DNA from: Diphasiastrum complanatum
Lineage: Eukaryota > Streptophyta > Lycopodiopsida > Lycopodiales > Lycopodiaceae
Assembly (NCBI GenBank): GCA_029204225.1
Contig: CM055102.1
Location: 17,756,223-17,820,222, forward strand
Direction: 5' to 3'
Length of the DNA stretch: 64,000 nucleotides
The notes below the pieces were generated by a model. That model was not told the DNA's origin. It saw only the letters and a list, made by a program, of their open reading frames with translations, and did no database searches. Position 1 is the stretch's first letter; each line of letters starts with the position of its first letter. Position numbers and translations under genes: made by a program. Shown piece after piece: positions 35,705 to 48,706 of this stretch.

Positions 35705-36004
35705 TGTGATTATGTGATATGCAATTAATCATGTTCTAAGTTCGCTCTAATGCAAGGATTATATGTGCAAGCGTATATTTTTGATATAAAACAAAAATAA
35801 TAACCTAGTGCAGACGATGAGTACGGCGAAAGCGAGTTGAGTGTAATTTGCAGGAATGAGATAGATAAGGCGATGATGATTAGGTACTAGAACGTGGAGT
35901 GTCAAGACTAAAGTAGGGATTTGAATTTTGTGTGGTGTGAGAAGTTGACTACAACTTTTTGTACAAAGGGATAGATTCCTCCGCACTCCGCCGTCGCACG
36001 ACAA

Positions 36005-36338
36005 CATGCATATATATTCATAAACTTATCTATCTACACATGTATGTCACAGCCCATGGCCTAAGAGAAAGATGGCCTAAGAGAATGATGTGAGATCTCA
36101 AAGTGTGCCTTGAAAGACTGTAAAAGATGTTTGGTGTTTGAAAGTAAGGTACTTTAAGGGTGAAGCCACTTACAGTTGAACATGCATATATTCATAAACT
36201 TATCTATCTACACATGTATGTCATAGCTTATGGCCTAAGAGAATGATGTGAGACCTCAAAGTGTGCCTTGAAAGACTTTAAAAGAGGTTTGGTATTTGAA
36301 AGTAAGGTACTTTAGGGGCGAAGCCACTTACAATTGAA
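36005..36338. repeat. Tandem repeat, two units of about 160-175 bp
   Basis: The unit starting CATGCATATA..TTCATAAAC occurs at 36005-36180 and 36181-36338 and a third begins at 36339 (CATGCAT). Unit 1 has an extra internal copy of GATGGCCTAAGAGAA, which explains its greater length. Confidence 0.85.
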
Positions 36339-36645
36339 CATGCATACTTAATGATCGTGTAACTGACTAATGGAAATCACTTACAATTATGCTATTGTGT
36401 TTCATCTTGAGATAATGGTTTCAGTGACTAATCTAGTTTAGGTATAGATAAATTTTATGCTAACCTCTTGGGGTCATATAATTAGCGAGTGCTTTTGGCT
36501 TACAGAAGTGCCTCTTCGTTGTCGCTTGACTCATATACCTCATGTCTATCACCTTGATTTCTCCCACCATTGGTGCCTCCAACACCTCCTTCCTCATGCC
36601 TTTGAACTCTCCTACCTATAGCCTCCTCCACCACGTCCATCATTA

Positions 36646-36695
36646 CCTTCACTACCAACATACTTGCCTACCTTCACTACCAACATACTTGCCTC
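36646..36695. repeat. 25-bp tandem duplication
   Basis: CCTTCACTACCAACATACTT plus GCCTA is repeated directly at 36646-36670 and 36671-36695. Confidence 0.9.
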
Positions 36696-38149
36696 CATTG
36701 CTATATTTGTTGTAACAAAAATTTCAATTGTGGTTGAATTTTCATTTAGGCTATTAAATTTCATTTGGTAAGTTTAGTAGCTATTGGGTTGTTAACTTCA
36801 TGTGACGCTCCTCTCTATACAGATAAAGCAATTAAGGTACTTACATTATCGCTCCCTATAGCTAAGTTGGATAAGATTGTCATCCCTAGCCATTGAGACT
36901 GAAGCTGGAAACCAAGTTTGTGCATCATAAAAAGTGGACATTTAGGAGCCCAGGACTCAAAATGGCTTGTCCTACAATAGGGATGAGTGATGATAGCATG
37001 ATTATTTGGAAAGAGTTTATGCTCAATGGGTAATGTAATGTTTGAGCATTCATTTCCCATTTCACATTAATGTATGCATCTCTTGGACTTTCTTAATCCT
37101 ATCAATATGGATTGAATTGAATGTATCAGATTCTGCATTGTGTTTACATAAATCATTGTTTCCACCAAATTCTTAAGATCTTCAAATAGTGCGTCCAAAC
37201 AAATATTTCAACGACACTCCAAATTGCATATCAACCAGTGTCAATAGCACATTGATGAGTTTATGCCCTTTCTATAGGCTTGGTATGTGTGTACACAAGG
37301 ATTTTTTTAAATGACCCATCTAGTTTTTTGTTAGGCTTAGCTCGCTCTGCATCTTTGGCTTGCTCATCTTTCCGATGTCTTCATTTGTCCAAGAATTCTC
37401 CTTCACGGTAGAGCTTAGATATTCTTCTAAATATAAGGGGTGAGAAAGTCCACTGGATGCATGGGAGAGTACCCCAGTATGCTTTTGATAAATTTGCATT
37501 TGAGCATGTCACGTTTTTATGTAGCGACAACCATGGGCTCTCATTTTTGCACACCACAATGAGGAGATTTAGAGTTGTGGAAGGGCTTGGTGCATATTTT
37601 TTTTCAACACCAGATAGTCCAGGTATGATAGCCATTACCACACTCCTTTTAGAGCATAATATAATCTTGACCATATATTTTGTTGGAGTATTTCGCAATT
37701 CAATGATTGCTCTCACACCCATAATACTTGATTGAAAGTTGACTTTCCACTCCCATAATTTGATTAGAATAAATCAAGACTCATTTGCCATCATAATCAT
37801 CAATATAGTGCATTGATAACTCGTTAATCACATATAAGGCATTATATTGTGGATGCTCATTATCACATTTTAGTTAGAATAAAAGTAGAATTATTGTGCT
37901 ATTGTATTGTGGGTCCAGTTAGTTGATTAGAACCAGTTGGCCTCACCATGAGCCAAGTCCACAAGACAGGACACGTGTCTCGTCAATGGCAACCTAGACC
38001 ATGCATGGGTTGCCAAAGAAGAAGCTATATGTACAATGTTTTTGGTTTTGAGAAATATAGTTGCTATGTGAGCTTGGAGTGTGAGAGTGTTGTCTGAGTG
38101 TGTTACTTTGTATGATGATAAGTAATTTTGCCCGGAGCAAATTTTAACT
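36696..38149. other. Non-coding region, probably including the copia-4 5' LTR
   Basis: No gene is seen. CCGGAGCA at 38132-38139, ten bases before the copia-4 primer-binding site, is a plausible LTR end. The LTR start was not found. Confidence 0.4.
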
Positions 38150-39458
38150 TGGTATCAGAGCCCCCAATAGGGATTGTACATAGTATAGAGTTGTAGTTGA
38201 AGAGAGCTTTGAGAAAAAAATGTTTTCGAGAGTTTAGGATTTACAACGGTCAAAGAGTGGGAAGTGAAGCACCAATGCATTGGTTCAGGCATACAAAGGC
38301 TTGTCGAGCTCAATATTGGGATTTTTAGCCATGTGCATGGCAACATACAAGGTAAAACATGGGCTAAAACTACAAATTTTGCAGTTGGTTCCTTGAAAAG
38401 TCCAGGTGAGAATTACGATTTTTTTTTCACTGAATCGACTATAATTGCACCATATGTGCACTGTTTGGGATGTTGTAAGGACAAATAGTAGGTCGCTGGA
38501 CATCCTAAAAAAATTCTACACTTTCTGCCAATGAGTTGCCCATTATCAGAGACCCTATAGGTTTTGCAAGAAAAAGTAAAAACTAATACTTTTTCAAGTT
38601 AGGAAAAACTCTTCGTTTCTTCACCAATTTGGCAATTGAAAGCTCTATTGAGTCATCAATAGGAAGACAACCCTAGACTAGGCCTCAAATTTGATTGAAA
38701 TCAGAGAAAGAAAAATAGATTCAATCGGCCCAAAAACGAGCTAATAGGGTGTGGCCAACAAAAACCAAAAAGGGAGAGAAGGAGAGACCTCACGGGTGGC
38801 CAAGTGGAAAAGGAGTAGTGTTTAGAAGGATTTAACGACCCATGGAGAAAGCCTCAACTCCCAAGGTGAATCGTGGCTATAAGATCTAGCTTCACAAGGT
38901 TGAACGGTGAAGATTGGGCTAGTATTCAATAGCTGGAATTAGATCCTCTTGAATCAATGGCTAAGATTTTTTTTGAAAGGACCCCAGGGTACTTGAAGTG
39001 CAAACTAGCCTTCAATTTCATTAAAAAATTTCATTTTTAAAGGGACCCAAGGTTCCGAAATGCTTGAAGGTTGAAGTTTCTTCACTGTGAAGAAACGTTC
39101 ATTTTCTAAAAGGGCCCTTACTTCCACATTCTTTAACCGTTTTGGACCAAACGAAGGGCTACAGACTCCAAACAAAGGGCACCCAGACTATACCTACAAG
39201 TATAGTACCGCAAATTAGAGTGTTTGTTGTAGAGAAAACATGCAGTGGATGTCAAATCTCTTTCGACTCTTTTAGGGAGAGGGTAGTCAAGAATGTGAGG
39301 TAGGAGGCATTTCAAGTTTAGAAAACTGACTTGGCTTGCAAAGTGTCACCTAAGTCTGGTGTAAAATTTTACCAGATCATCAAAATGAATTTTTGACATC
39401 CCCATTGTGCTCAGAACACCTCTTTTAGCCTACAATTCCAGTTTTGGGTGTTTTTGAT

Positions 39459-39960
39459 ATGGGGAAGATGGGAGAGTCCATTTTGAGTGGAAATAACAAA
39501 TTGGACAAGATTTCCAACTATGCGGTGTGATAATTCAAAATGAAAAATATTCTAATAGAGAAGGAAATGTGGGATGTCATCACAGGTGATGAGTGGAGAC
39601 CACCAAATGAAGCAAACATCAAAGTGTTCGACAAAAAGATGAGGAGGGCATTGACTTTCATGAAGTTGTTAGTGAAAGACCACATCATTACCCACATAAG
39701 TGATGTCGTTACTCCAAGACATGCATGGGATGTGTTGAACGAGCAATTCGAGATGTCAAATCCATCCATGATTATGTTTCTGAAGGAAAAGTTGAATAGT
39801 GCCGGAATGGGACAAGGGGAGCACATTCATACTTATATGACTAGAATCAAGACAATGAGGGACAAACTACATTCGTAGGCGAGCCCATATGTGATGTTGA
39901 GCTGGTGCACAATGCATTGTGTGGCATTATAGAGTCCTAGTAGATGTTTTTGAGCAGGAT
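39459..39960 (+). pseudogene. copia-4 gag (UBN2-type)
   Basis: The ATG at 39459 starts MGESILSGNNKLDKISNYAV, then two stops (about 39528-39533), then FKMKNILIEKEMWDVI, a UBN2-like body (RHAWDVLNEQFEMSN, MFLKEKLNSAGM) and a stop at 39878. Confidence 0.8.
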
Positions 39961-40004
39961 AGCATCAAGAGAAAGACTACCACTTTGACAATCTCACAAG
40001 GATC

Positions 40005-40830
40005 TTGATGCAGGTGGAGCAACTACGGGAAATAGTGAAAGCTCGTCATCAAAATGTTGATGATCAAGCACTTGCAGCATGCCAGAAAGGGATGCGTGTG
40101 ACGTTTTCAAACAAAGCATGCAATGTTCTTGATGCTAGTACCAGTACCCTGATCACTCGAGACAGAAGAAAAGGGAATCTGTATCATCTAAAGGTATGTC
40201 TGTCTGCAGATCAAGTGCATCAAATTGATGATGATTCGCCAAATACTTTATGGCACAAGAGACTATGCCATATGAATTCAATGGCACTATACCAAGCAAC
40301 CCATCATGGAGCAATCACAGGGGTTAGCATCTTGAATGCAACCAGTTTGACCACCTGTGATGCATGTTTGAAGGGTAAGATGTCACACACTCCATTTGTC
40401 AAGGACTCCTACAGAACGACTAAGATTCTGGAGTTAGTGCATTATGACATCCATGGACCTTTCAATGTGATCTCAGTAGGAGGCTCAAAATATTACATTA
40501 TCTTCATTGATGATTACAGTAAATTTTCTAGAGTGTATTTTATTCAACAAGTTCATAGAGTATGTGAATTGGGCAGAGAGATGCACTGGTAATAAAGTGA
40601 AGCAGATTAGGACAGATTGAGATGGAGAATACATCTTGATTCACTTCACTGACTTCTGCAATGATCGTGATATCATTCATAGAAGGACTGCATCTTACAC
40701 ACTGCAGCACAACAGTGTTGCAGAAAGAAAAAATAGGACTCTGATGGAAGCTTCTGGATGCATGATGGCCTACTCAAAAGCTTGTGGGGTCGAAGATCTT
40801 TCATAGTATAGCCATTCGGCCTGTCAACAA
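40005..40830 (+). pseudogene. copia-4 gag remnant fused to pre-integrase and integrase
   Basis: The frame goes from QVEQLREIVKARHQN (gag C-terminus) straight into KGMRVTFSNKACNVLDAS and TLWHKRLCHMNSMALYQ (pre-integrase), with CDACLKGKMSHTPF and FIDDYSKFSRV. Zinc knuckle and protease are missing, an in-frame internal deletion. A frame change near 40590 leads to DGEYILIHFTDF and NSVAERKNRTLMEASG, so the integrase Asp/Glu region is partly kept. The pre-integrase part is nearly the same as the inverted piece at 49937-50221. Confidence 0.85.
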
Positions 40831-40918
40831 AGGTTAGATCATTGGATAGGTGTCTAACTATGCATAGATGCTACTTTTAGTTAATTTCCTACTTTCTCCC
40901 TTAACTCTACTCACCACT

Positions 40919-41592
40919 ATACTACTCATATTTAACTCTACTCCTCTACACTAACATTCATCATAGTTTGATTGAAGGGAAGGAATGGAGAAAAAGAGAT
41001 TGAGAAGAGAAGAGAAAGAGAGTGAGGATGGAGGTTAGCTCAAATGCTCCTTATGCTTGCTAATGGAAAAACATTCACTATGGCAAACAATAAACATGGA
41101 AATAGAAAGCAATAGAAAACACAACCAAGAGCAATAGCATGTAGTGAATAGCAAATGAGGATGCTTCTCTTCCAAAAATGGTAGAGTTTTCTCCTTCTCA
41201 TTATGCATGGAAATAGTGTACAAATGGTGCCTTTTTATAAAATGGGGAAGGCCCTTGCCCCTCAATCTTATTGGCTAATATTCACAATGATCCTAACCAT
41301 TCATCTTGGACCCAACTTGATCCAAGGGTCCACAAAAAGTATATTAGAAATCACAAGATTCATGTGAGTCCCAATTTGGACCCAACTCTAAAAAGTAATC
41401 TCTAAGTTTAAAAATGACATTGGGCCTCTAGTTTTATTTTAATTACAAGGCCCAAGTCAAGTTTATTTTATTTACAACTTCAATTGTGTGCTCATTAGGC
41501 CATGGGCTTATACACGCAGGATGCCATGCCCTCACAACACATTTTATTGGAGGATTTTATTTATTTACACTTTGTTGGGAATAACCCCAACA
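40919..41592 (-). repeat. 0.67-kb repeat, inverted partner of 62099-62777
   Basis: Read on the minus strand it starts TGTTGGGGTTATTCCC at 41592 and matches 62099-62777 nearly end to end, including a 76-codon frame present in both copies. The TG start and the CCCCAACA end on the other strand suggest a solo LTR or LTR-like unit. The far end is unclear because the partner copy is cut by a copia insertion. Confidence 0.75.
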
Positions 41593-44500
41593 GGACCCAC
41601 GACCTGAAGTAGTGCCGGTCCCTCGGCACTCTGCCAATTTTAGTAGAGCGTTCTCTTGGACCGTCTCTTGTGGATGAGATATCCCGTAACGTCTTCCATG
41701 AAGTTGAGACGGTCCAATTTCTTCGAGTCTTTTGGCGTGTGGCAGGACTTGTGGACTCCTGTCAGCCATTCTTGATCCACCCATGCTTGGAATCATTTTC
41801 GTCCAGGGATCTCCAAGGAATACAGCTCGGTAATATACGCGAGCGACTGGTAGCTGGCCTTCGACTTTGTCGGAGGCGAGCGCCTTATTTGGATCAAAAA
41901 ATATGGAGGGAAGGAAATCATCTTATTTTGTTTCAATGCCCATTAAATATTCCAAGTCCCGGGTGTAAGTGGCTGTCGCGCAGACTGTGGGATCAGGGCA
42001 ATTGATGTAGTGACTGGCGAATGTGGAGAGAACCCTTCTGACGTCTACATCCGTTGTCCACCCATATTCGGATTTGATGATTGGCCAGTTGAAATTGTTG
42101 AGTGTGATCTGGTCCAGAGGAGTGCCGCATTCCGCCCATTTGGATCTTCTTGGACATGGCAGAAAATGTGCGTTCACCCGTAACTATTGCGGACTCGTCA
42201 CGTAAGCCATGATGGCCGTAGGGTCTCTCTCAAATAACTGTTGTCGCCACTCCGGTTGTGGTTGGAGGGCGGGTAAGGTCTGCAGTTCTTTTTCCTTGAT
42301 GGTTTGAGTTGAGAATGATATCTGCCAGCCGTCTCTTGATGACTCATGGAGATATTTGGATAAAAATTCATTGATGTTCTCCTCCACGGATTTCGGTCTT
42401 CGGAAGGCTCGGTTGGCAGATAGCGTTTGTGACCCTCTGGATGATGTTGCTTGGCCCTGCCTGGTAGTTGCGCCTTGGCTCTGGTCTTGCGTCTCAGCGG
42501 CCGCACTTGGCTGGTACTAGCCTGTGCAACGTCAAAATTAGGTGGCAGTGGAACTACCACGGGGGTGGGCTGGGCCTTCGTTTCCATGTAATTCTGGCAT
42601 GCCTTGAGGGCTTGCTTGTCCTGGGTGAGCTCTTGCGTTGTGCTTGTCCGATACTTATTGAACTCCGCCTGGTAGTTGTTGAGGGTTTGGCTATAAATCT
42701 GCACCTGACGCCATAGAAGATTCATCTCTGATTGGAAAAATGGCCTTTTGTCCGGCACAGATTGAGCTAACCAGACGAGCTTCTCGTCTTGTAAGGCTTT
42801 AACCTCCGTCCCCAGGTGCATGTTCTATGCTTCCAAAAGTGTAAGTTGCGCCTGGATGGGGGCAAGCCATTGGGATGCTTCAGCTTGAAGCTCTCGCACC
42901 TTTGTGGAGGCCTCAGTTAACGCTTTGGAGAGGCTTTGAATATTTTTATTTAGGCCCTCCTCCTTCTGTTGAAGCTTGGCAATCTCTTGGTGCCCTGCTT
43001 GTTCGTGTTGTTGAGCCAGAATCAGCTCTTGCTCGCAGCTGTGTATTACTCATTGCCAACTGTAGTACCCTACTTTTCAGAATAGCTTTGCTACTGCATA
43101 TATAATATATTTTCCTAGGATTTGGTACGCCTTCGTTAGATCTGTGGGAGCAGCTGATACACTGGCATTGGCAGGGGCTTGTGTTGTATCAGCCCCGATG
43201 ACTTGTGGAATTCCATCGTCATTGTCTTTGATCAGGTTTTCATTTGTCCTAATGCCATCTGAGGCGGTAGGGTCAGTCCGATCTGGTGATGTTACAAAAA
43301 TTGTTTGTACAAATGCGTCATCAGGCAACGGTTGGCTGCCCTCGGCAACCTGCAAAGCGGGTGGGGGGTGAGAAACAACTGTGGAAATAGGGGTGAGGAT
43401 GGTTTGTTCGAACGAGAGGATGGGAGGAACAGTGGAAAACTGAAGGGTGGTGTGGAGTATGGAAGAAGGTGAGGATGGAGCAGAAAGTGTCTGACGTGGG
43501 GGTGAAAAATTGATAACTTGCATCCATGCCAGAGTGTCGGGGAATAGTTGCGAATCAGAAGGGTTGAATGTGAGAAGAGCAACGGTGGTGGCAGGAGTAG
43601 TGGAGAATGCGATGGTGATGGATGGAGCAGCAGACACTGGAAGAGAAGTAGGAGTGGTATCAACAGAAGAAACGGGGATGGAGACAGAAACAGATGTGGA
43701 TGGAATAAGAAGAGAGGTAGTGACAACAAAAATTGGAGTGGGGGGTTGCACGGAAGAAGAAGTGGCGGTGGTTGATGGAGTAGTTAGTGCTGCAGTGGAG
43801 ACATGTCTTCAGGTAACAGGTGGAGATGTGGATGTAGAGGTAGTGCCACACATTCGTTTGCTGGCCGTTGTGTTAATGACTGCAGGTTGGGAGGAGGTAG
43901 ATGCTTGAGATGGTAGGTAAAGGATAGTATGTGACACAAGGGTAGACAGGAAAGATGAGCGTTGGAAACCGTGCACTTTTGTCTCGATAAGTGCGTAGGC
44001 AAAGTTACACAACAAGGGGCCTGCTGCGATTTGCTCACGGTAGTTGGATTTGATGGAGTTCGTTAGTTCTCGAATAAGGAAGTTATGCCAGTCGTATGGC
44101 ACAACGGAGGAGTTAGGGAACTTCAGAAAGGATTCCACTATCTGGCTCAGCAGCGTAGACTGGATTCTGTCCTTGTGAAATGTTGAAATAATGAGAAAGT
44201 TATTCAACAGATACACAACTATCTGAATGACGGGTCTCGTGATAGCTTCTATCAGGTAACTATTGTTAGTCTGGATGGGGATTTCTGGTGTGGTTTGGGT
44301 GACGAATGGTTTGATTAGAGCTTTGGCATGGCGATGGGAGATGGGTTGATGATCACTGAACATAATGCCAACGGTGATCATCGAGTCGGCGTTAATCCTG
44401 ACCTTGTACGTGGTACCTTGGTACAGGAAGTGGAAACGAGCCTTGTTCTCATCCCAGGTGGCGTAGGCGTGAAGAGTGAGGCCCATGTTAATCTCAGAAT

Positions 44501-44666
44501 GGAAGAGCACCGAGTAAAAACCCATTGCTTCAAGGAGTGGGCCGGCTGTCTGCAGCCATAGTTGGATCAGAGTGTCACAGGGTACAGGCCAAATCTGTGT
44601 GGCCTCGAGGATGTCATGCTGGATCACCTGTTTGGCGCTAGAGTCTTCAGAGGATGAGGAGGCCAT
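41593..44666 (-). pseudogene. Unrecognised repeat-family protein U, copy 2
   Basis: The ATG at 44666 opens a 285-codon frame (MASSSSEDSSAKQVIQHD ...) with MGFYSVLF, YKVRINADSMITVGIMF and YDWHNFLIRELTNSIK, matching copy U1 in order. A 224-codon Ser/Thr/Pro-rich part (43751-43077) and a Gln/Lys-rich coiled coil (42821-42198; NNYQAEFNKYRTSTTQ) follow in other frames, then a C-terminal part with WPIIKSEYGWTTDVD (42177-41923). Frame changes near 43800, 42840 and 42190 mean it is probably dead, unless these are introns. About 1000 residues in all. No known family is recognised; its C-terminal domain is not seen in copy U1. Confidence 0.55.
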
Positions 44667-44925
44667 GTTAGCAATGATAATTAGTGGTCGAAAAAGTCGG
44701 AAAAGTAGAAAAAATGGTGAAAAATGGAAAAAGATGTGGAAACAGTAAAAAACTGAGAATAATGAGTGTTGGATGACAATGATTGTAGTTCAGAGCGCAG
44801 ATTGATGTGTAATATGAGCAGATGACAGCTGGTAGGAAGTTTGGTTGAAAACATAAAACTTGGTATTTTCAGTGAAAATTTTGGCAGAGCTTCGCTAGCA
44901 AGGGTGACAAATGACTCGAATTCAG

Positions 44926-44938
44926 CCCTTATATAGCG
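44926..44938 (-). promoter_or_regulatory. TATA box upstream of copy U2
   Basis: GCTATATAAGGGC on the minus strand, about 265 bases upstream of the ATG at 44666. TTTTGGCAG words lie on both sides, as they do near the U1 promoter (30890). Confidence 0.5.
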
Positions 44939-45710
44939 GAATTTAGAGTGTGTATTAGGTGAAATTCACTTTCCCTTGTTCAGTTCCACTCAAATTTTGG
45001 CAGGCACATTCTTCACAGAATTCTAAGACCTCAAGGAAGTCTGCGAGAGTTCAAAAGGTGATTTGACTACCATAAACAATGCACTTGCTTGATTGAAGTA
45101 GACAATACTAGTAGAATTGCCCCTCTTTCTATAAAGAACATTAAAGTTTCCAAATGATCTGATCAAGAGTGAATTTCAGCAACCTAATATACTTCCAAAA
45201 TCACTTGTAAAAGATCTAAATGGAACTTAATGAGGATGCAACACAATCTACTATCCAATCACAAGCAAAAAATGATCAAAATTGATGAAAAATTGATCTA
45301 ATTTGGTGCATAAGTCAAGCAATGGTTGGACTGAATCTAAATCACTTTAGGAGGTGTCCACTACACCTTAGAACAGCCTTTAAGAGTCCCCAAAACTCTG
45401 ATCTTCCCTCTCCTTGAATTCTAGAAAGCCTCCTCTATAAAATCACCTCCAAAACTCGCTTAGAAATCAATGCTTGGAGCAAGCAAAACTTGCTATCTTG
45501 GTAATGTGAATTGAATTCAACTTTGCCTATGGTTCTAGACACCTAAACACCTGAAAATGAAGTCACACAACACCAATCTCCAATGTATTTGACTCACTTT
45601 GAGTTCTAGAATCAATACTAGATGCTAAGATCCAATCTACACAAGATTTAGATCAAAAATTGTGATCAAATTTAATGAAAACCAAGGATTTAGCTCATTT
45701 CAGCCTTTAG
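44939..45710. other. Leader or intergenic region between copy U2 and a minus-strand LTR
   Basis: It lies just inside the minus-strand LTR at 45723-46404, so it may be the leader of that LTR element. No gag motif is seen. Confidence 0.35.
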
Positions 45711-46404
45711 GCTCTGATACCATGTAAAAATTACAGCAAATAAGGATCCTAAAATACTTGAAATGATGAGGGAAACAATAGATTATGATTTCATAATATT
45801 AGCACAAGTTGAACCATCAAAATCCATCAAAAATCTATGCTTGAACCTCACTAAATGGCCCAAATCCTTGAAGAAGGCTTCACACGTGTGAAAGTACGAC
45901 CTCCCATAGTCTGAGTACTGTACACCAGACCTACATTCAATCCTATAATCATTAGTAATCACAAGTACTCAAACAATTATGAACATAGAGAGCAATTGCA
46001 CCATTATGAGAGAAAAATCATGAAATTGCTTGATTGATTTTGGTGAGATATCATCACCTATATATACATGATCCATCACGGTTTTGGGCAGGTATGAGTA
46101 GCCCTAAACCTATCCCTAATGATAATTTTGGTGGATCTTTCATCCCTACCAAGTTAGGGTTGGAATCTTGGAGATCCCTCAACAATGCAAAGATTACCAA
46201 AAATAGCTCCTATTTTTTCTCCCTTGTATCTAAGCATAATTTGGACTCATTCCAAAGGTTCTAACACTTAGTTCTACTTGAGAACATCCTTATGAATGGA
46301 ATCCTATGCTATTTGGCACGTGTGACAAGCCACATCATGACCATCTAACTATTTACAAGTCATATGACCAAAACTAGTCAAGCTAGAATTGTGAATTTTT
46401 AACA
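45711..46404 (-). mobile_element. Minus-strand copia-type 5' LTR plus primer-binding site
   Basis: The primer-binding site, GCTCTGATACCA on the plus strand (45711-45722), is the complement of TGGTATCAGAGC. The LTR spans 45723-46404 (682 bp) and on the plus strand starts TGTAAAAATTAC and ends GTGAATTTTTAACA, imperfect inverted ends. The element body would run leftward, where U2 lies, but no copia gag or pol follows. Confidence 0.7.
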
Positions 46405-46417
46405 ACATAGTCTCAGA

Positions 46418-48706
46418 TCATGCTGGCTGAACTGGTGATGCAGGCTGCCAAAACTTGTGTAGTTGGCTGTCATTCACTGGAGTATCAAAACGTTTTCCAT
46501 CCAGATGTTCAAGAATAACTGCTCCATAGTTCAGTATTTCTTTGACTCTATACGACCCTTCACCTGTGAATTTCAATTTTTCTTTGGTCAACTTGGTTTT
46601 ATACATCAATGCTAGATCTCATTCTTTCATATATTTTTTTGTGTAATCGACAATCGTGCTAGGCCTTGCGGCAGGCTTTCTCTGCTGCTAATGCATGCAT
46701 AGAGGAACTTAGTCATAGATTTCGCATCAGCAACTTTAACAGCTTTGGCTTCAACCCACTTGGTCATATAGCCAGCGACAATGATATATCTAGCTTGAGG
46801 TCCTCTTGCCGCAAGATGAATATGACCAACGTAATTTAGTCCCCATTTCTCAAATGGTGCTTGCGATAAAATCGAATGTACAGGTCCATAATTCTGCCGC
46901 ATAGGACGTCATGCTCGTTGGCAAACATCACATGACTGAATATAATTTTCGGTGTCTTTATGAAGTGTAGGCCACCAACACCCTGATTTCAAAAGCTTGT
47001 CTCTTTTGTAGTTTTGTCAAGGAGTCATTAGGTTGACATAACATCAGATACTCAACAATATTCGCTGCCCACTTAGAAACTGCTTCTACATAAAATAACA
47101 CAGCATTTGGAAGTTCATCATCCACCTCAGTATTAACTGGTGTGGATTCACTTCTTGAAACATGGTCGGCGAGATAATGTTGTTTACCTTTTCGAACCAT
47201 GACTCGAAAGTCAAATTCGGTCAATAACAGTAACCATTTTGCAATACGCCCTGTATTACACGTCTTGTATACCAAGTAACAGCTGGTGATCAGTATAAAA
47301 TACAAAGTGCATTTCCATAAGATAATGTCGAATTTTTTTTACAGAAAAAATCATTGTTAATGCTTCACATTCTGTTGTTGAATAATTTTTCTCTAAATCT
47401 GTAAGCTATCTGCCTAAATTGTATGAGATAGTCTTTCTTGTATTGAACTGGCTGCGTCAAAACTGATCCAATAGCATATTTTGAGACATTAGTGTGAACA
47501 TGAAATTCAATTGTCCAATCTGGAGAATGTAGTATCGGTGCCGCAACTAATGTTTTTTTTTTCAATTTTTCAAAGGCTTCTAACGCCTCAATTGTCCAAA
47601 TAGGAACAATGGTCAATTTGTATATAGGTCTTGCAAGATTCGCAAAGAAAATAATAAAAATTCGATAATAATCTGCATGACCCATAAACACATAAACTCC
47701 ATGAATTGTTCTTGGCGGTGGTAATTCCACAATGACTTTGATTTTTGAATAATTTGTTGCAATGTCATGTCTTGATACCACATGCCCGAGAACAACTCCG
47801 TGAGAAACTCATATTTGATACTTTTCTGGATTTAAGAAAATCTCATACTTGCAACAACGTTCAAATACTTTTTCCAACCGATCCAGGTGATTTGTATCTG
47901 TGCTATGGACTCTAAGGTCATCCAAGTAAATTTCAAAGAAATTTTTGTAGATAATTTTTGAAAGCAAACTGGATCACTCTTTGGAATGAACTAGGTGCAT
48001 TACAGAGTCCAAAAGGCAATACTTTATAGGCATAAGTCTCCCATTCTGTTGCAAAAGCTCTTTTGTGATGATCTGCAAGTGCAATCTTGACCTGGTTGTA
48101 TCCACTAAATCCAACCAGAAAACTATAAGCTTTTGCTCCAGCAAGGCGGTCCAAAATGATTTCAGTAAAGGGTAACGGAAAGTGATCCTTTCACGTCACT
48201 ATGTTCAAGGCCTTGAGATTCACACAAATTCTCAATTTCCCACTCTTCTTAGGAACAATGACAATTGGTGAAACCCATTCAGTGTGCTCGATCTAATAAA
48301 TGAAATCGGCTTCAAGCAATCTTTGTAGATCTTTCTTTATCAAATCCGTAACATTAGGATTACAACGATAGAGCTTTGTGATTGGGAACTGCATCAGGTA
48401 TTAAGGGTATGGCATGCTCAATAACTGATGTCAAAATCCCTTTGAGATCTTTATAAGTCCAAGCAAAGCAATCTTGATGCTTGATAAGCAATGTCCGTAG
48501 CTCTTGAAACTGTTCAGGAGTGAGTTGTGCTCCAACTTGGACAATCTTTTCTGGTTCTCTTGTTCAACAAGATTCATAGGTTGTGTCCTAACTGGGCCAT
48601 CATAAACATCTTTCGATTCTGACACTTGTTCTTCAGGTTCATGATGTGCTTTTGGTAATATGATAACCACATCATCTAGAGTATAACGTTTGAAATGCTC
48701 TGTCAT
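46418..48706 (-). pseudogene. Ty3/gypsy pol, degenerate (gypsy-1)
   Basis: From 5' to 3' (minus): a leader frame MTEHFKRYTLDDVV (48706-48431); RT with LRICVNLKALNIV, DRLAGAKAYSFLVGFSGY, KVLPFGLCNAPSSFQRV and FFEIYLDDL (a diverged YxDD box) at about 48250-47910; the RT/RNase H join with YVFMGHADYYR and EFHVHTNVSKYAIGSVLTQ (47781-47365); RKGKQHYLADHVSRSE (47305-46958); integrase with FEKWGLNYVGHI and TKWVEAKAVKVADA (46902-46627); and a C-terminal GEGSYRVKEIL tail (46609-46418). In integrase the expected catalytic Asp before the TKWVEA block is replaced (AGYMTKW). Many stops show it is dead. Confidence 0.9.

Larger units (their letters stand above)
38150..40830 (+). mobile_element. Ty1/copia element with internal deletions (copia-4)
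   Basis: The primer-binding site TGGTATCAGAGC lies at 38150-38161. A leader of about 1.3 kb, gag (39459-39960), pre-integrase joined directly to gag remains (40005-40592) and an integrase fragment (to about 40800) follow. Protease, RT and RNase H are absent. Beyond about 40830 the sequence is unrelated. Confidence 0.85.

Noticed and set aside
43144-43908. Gly/Val/Glu-rich plus-strand frames
   Set aside because: They are antisense shadows of the Ser/Thr/Pro-rich middle of copy U2.
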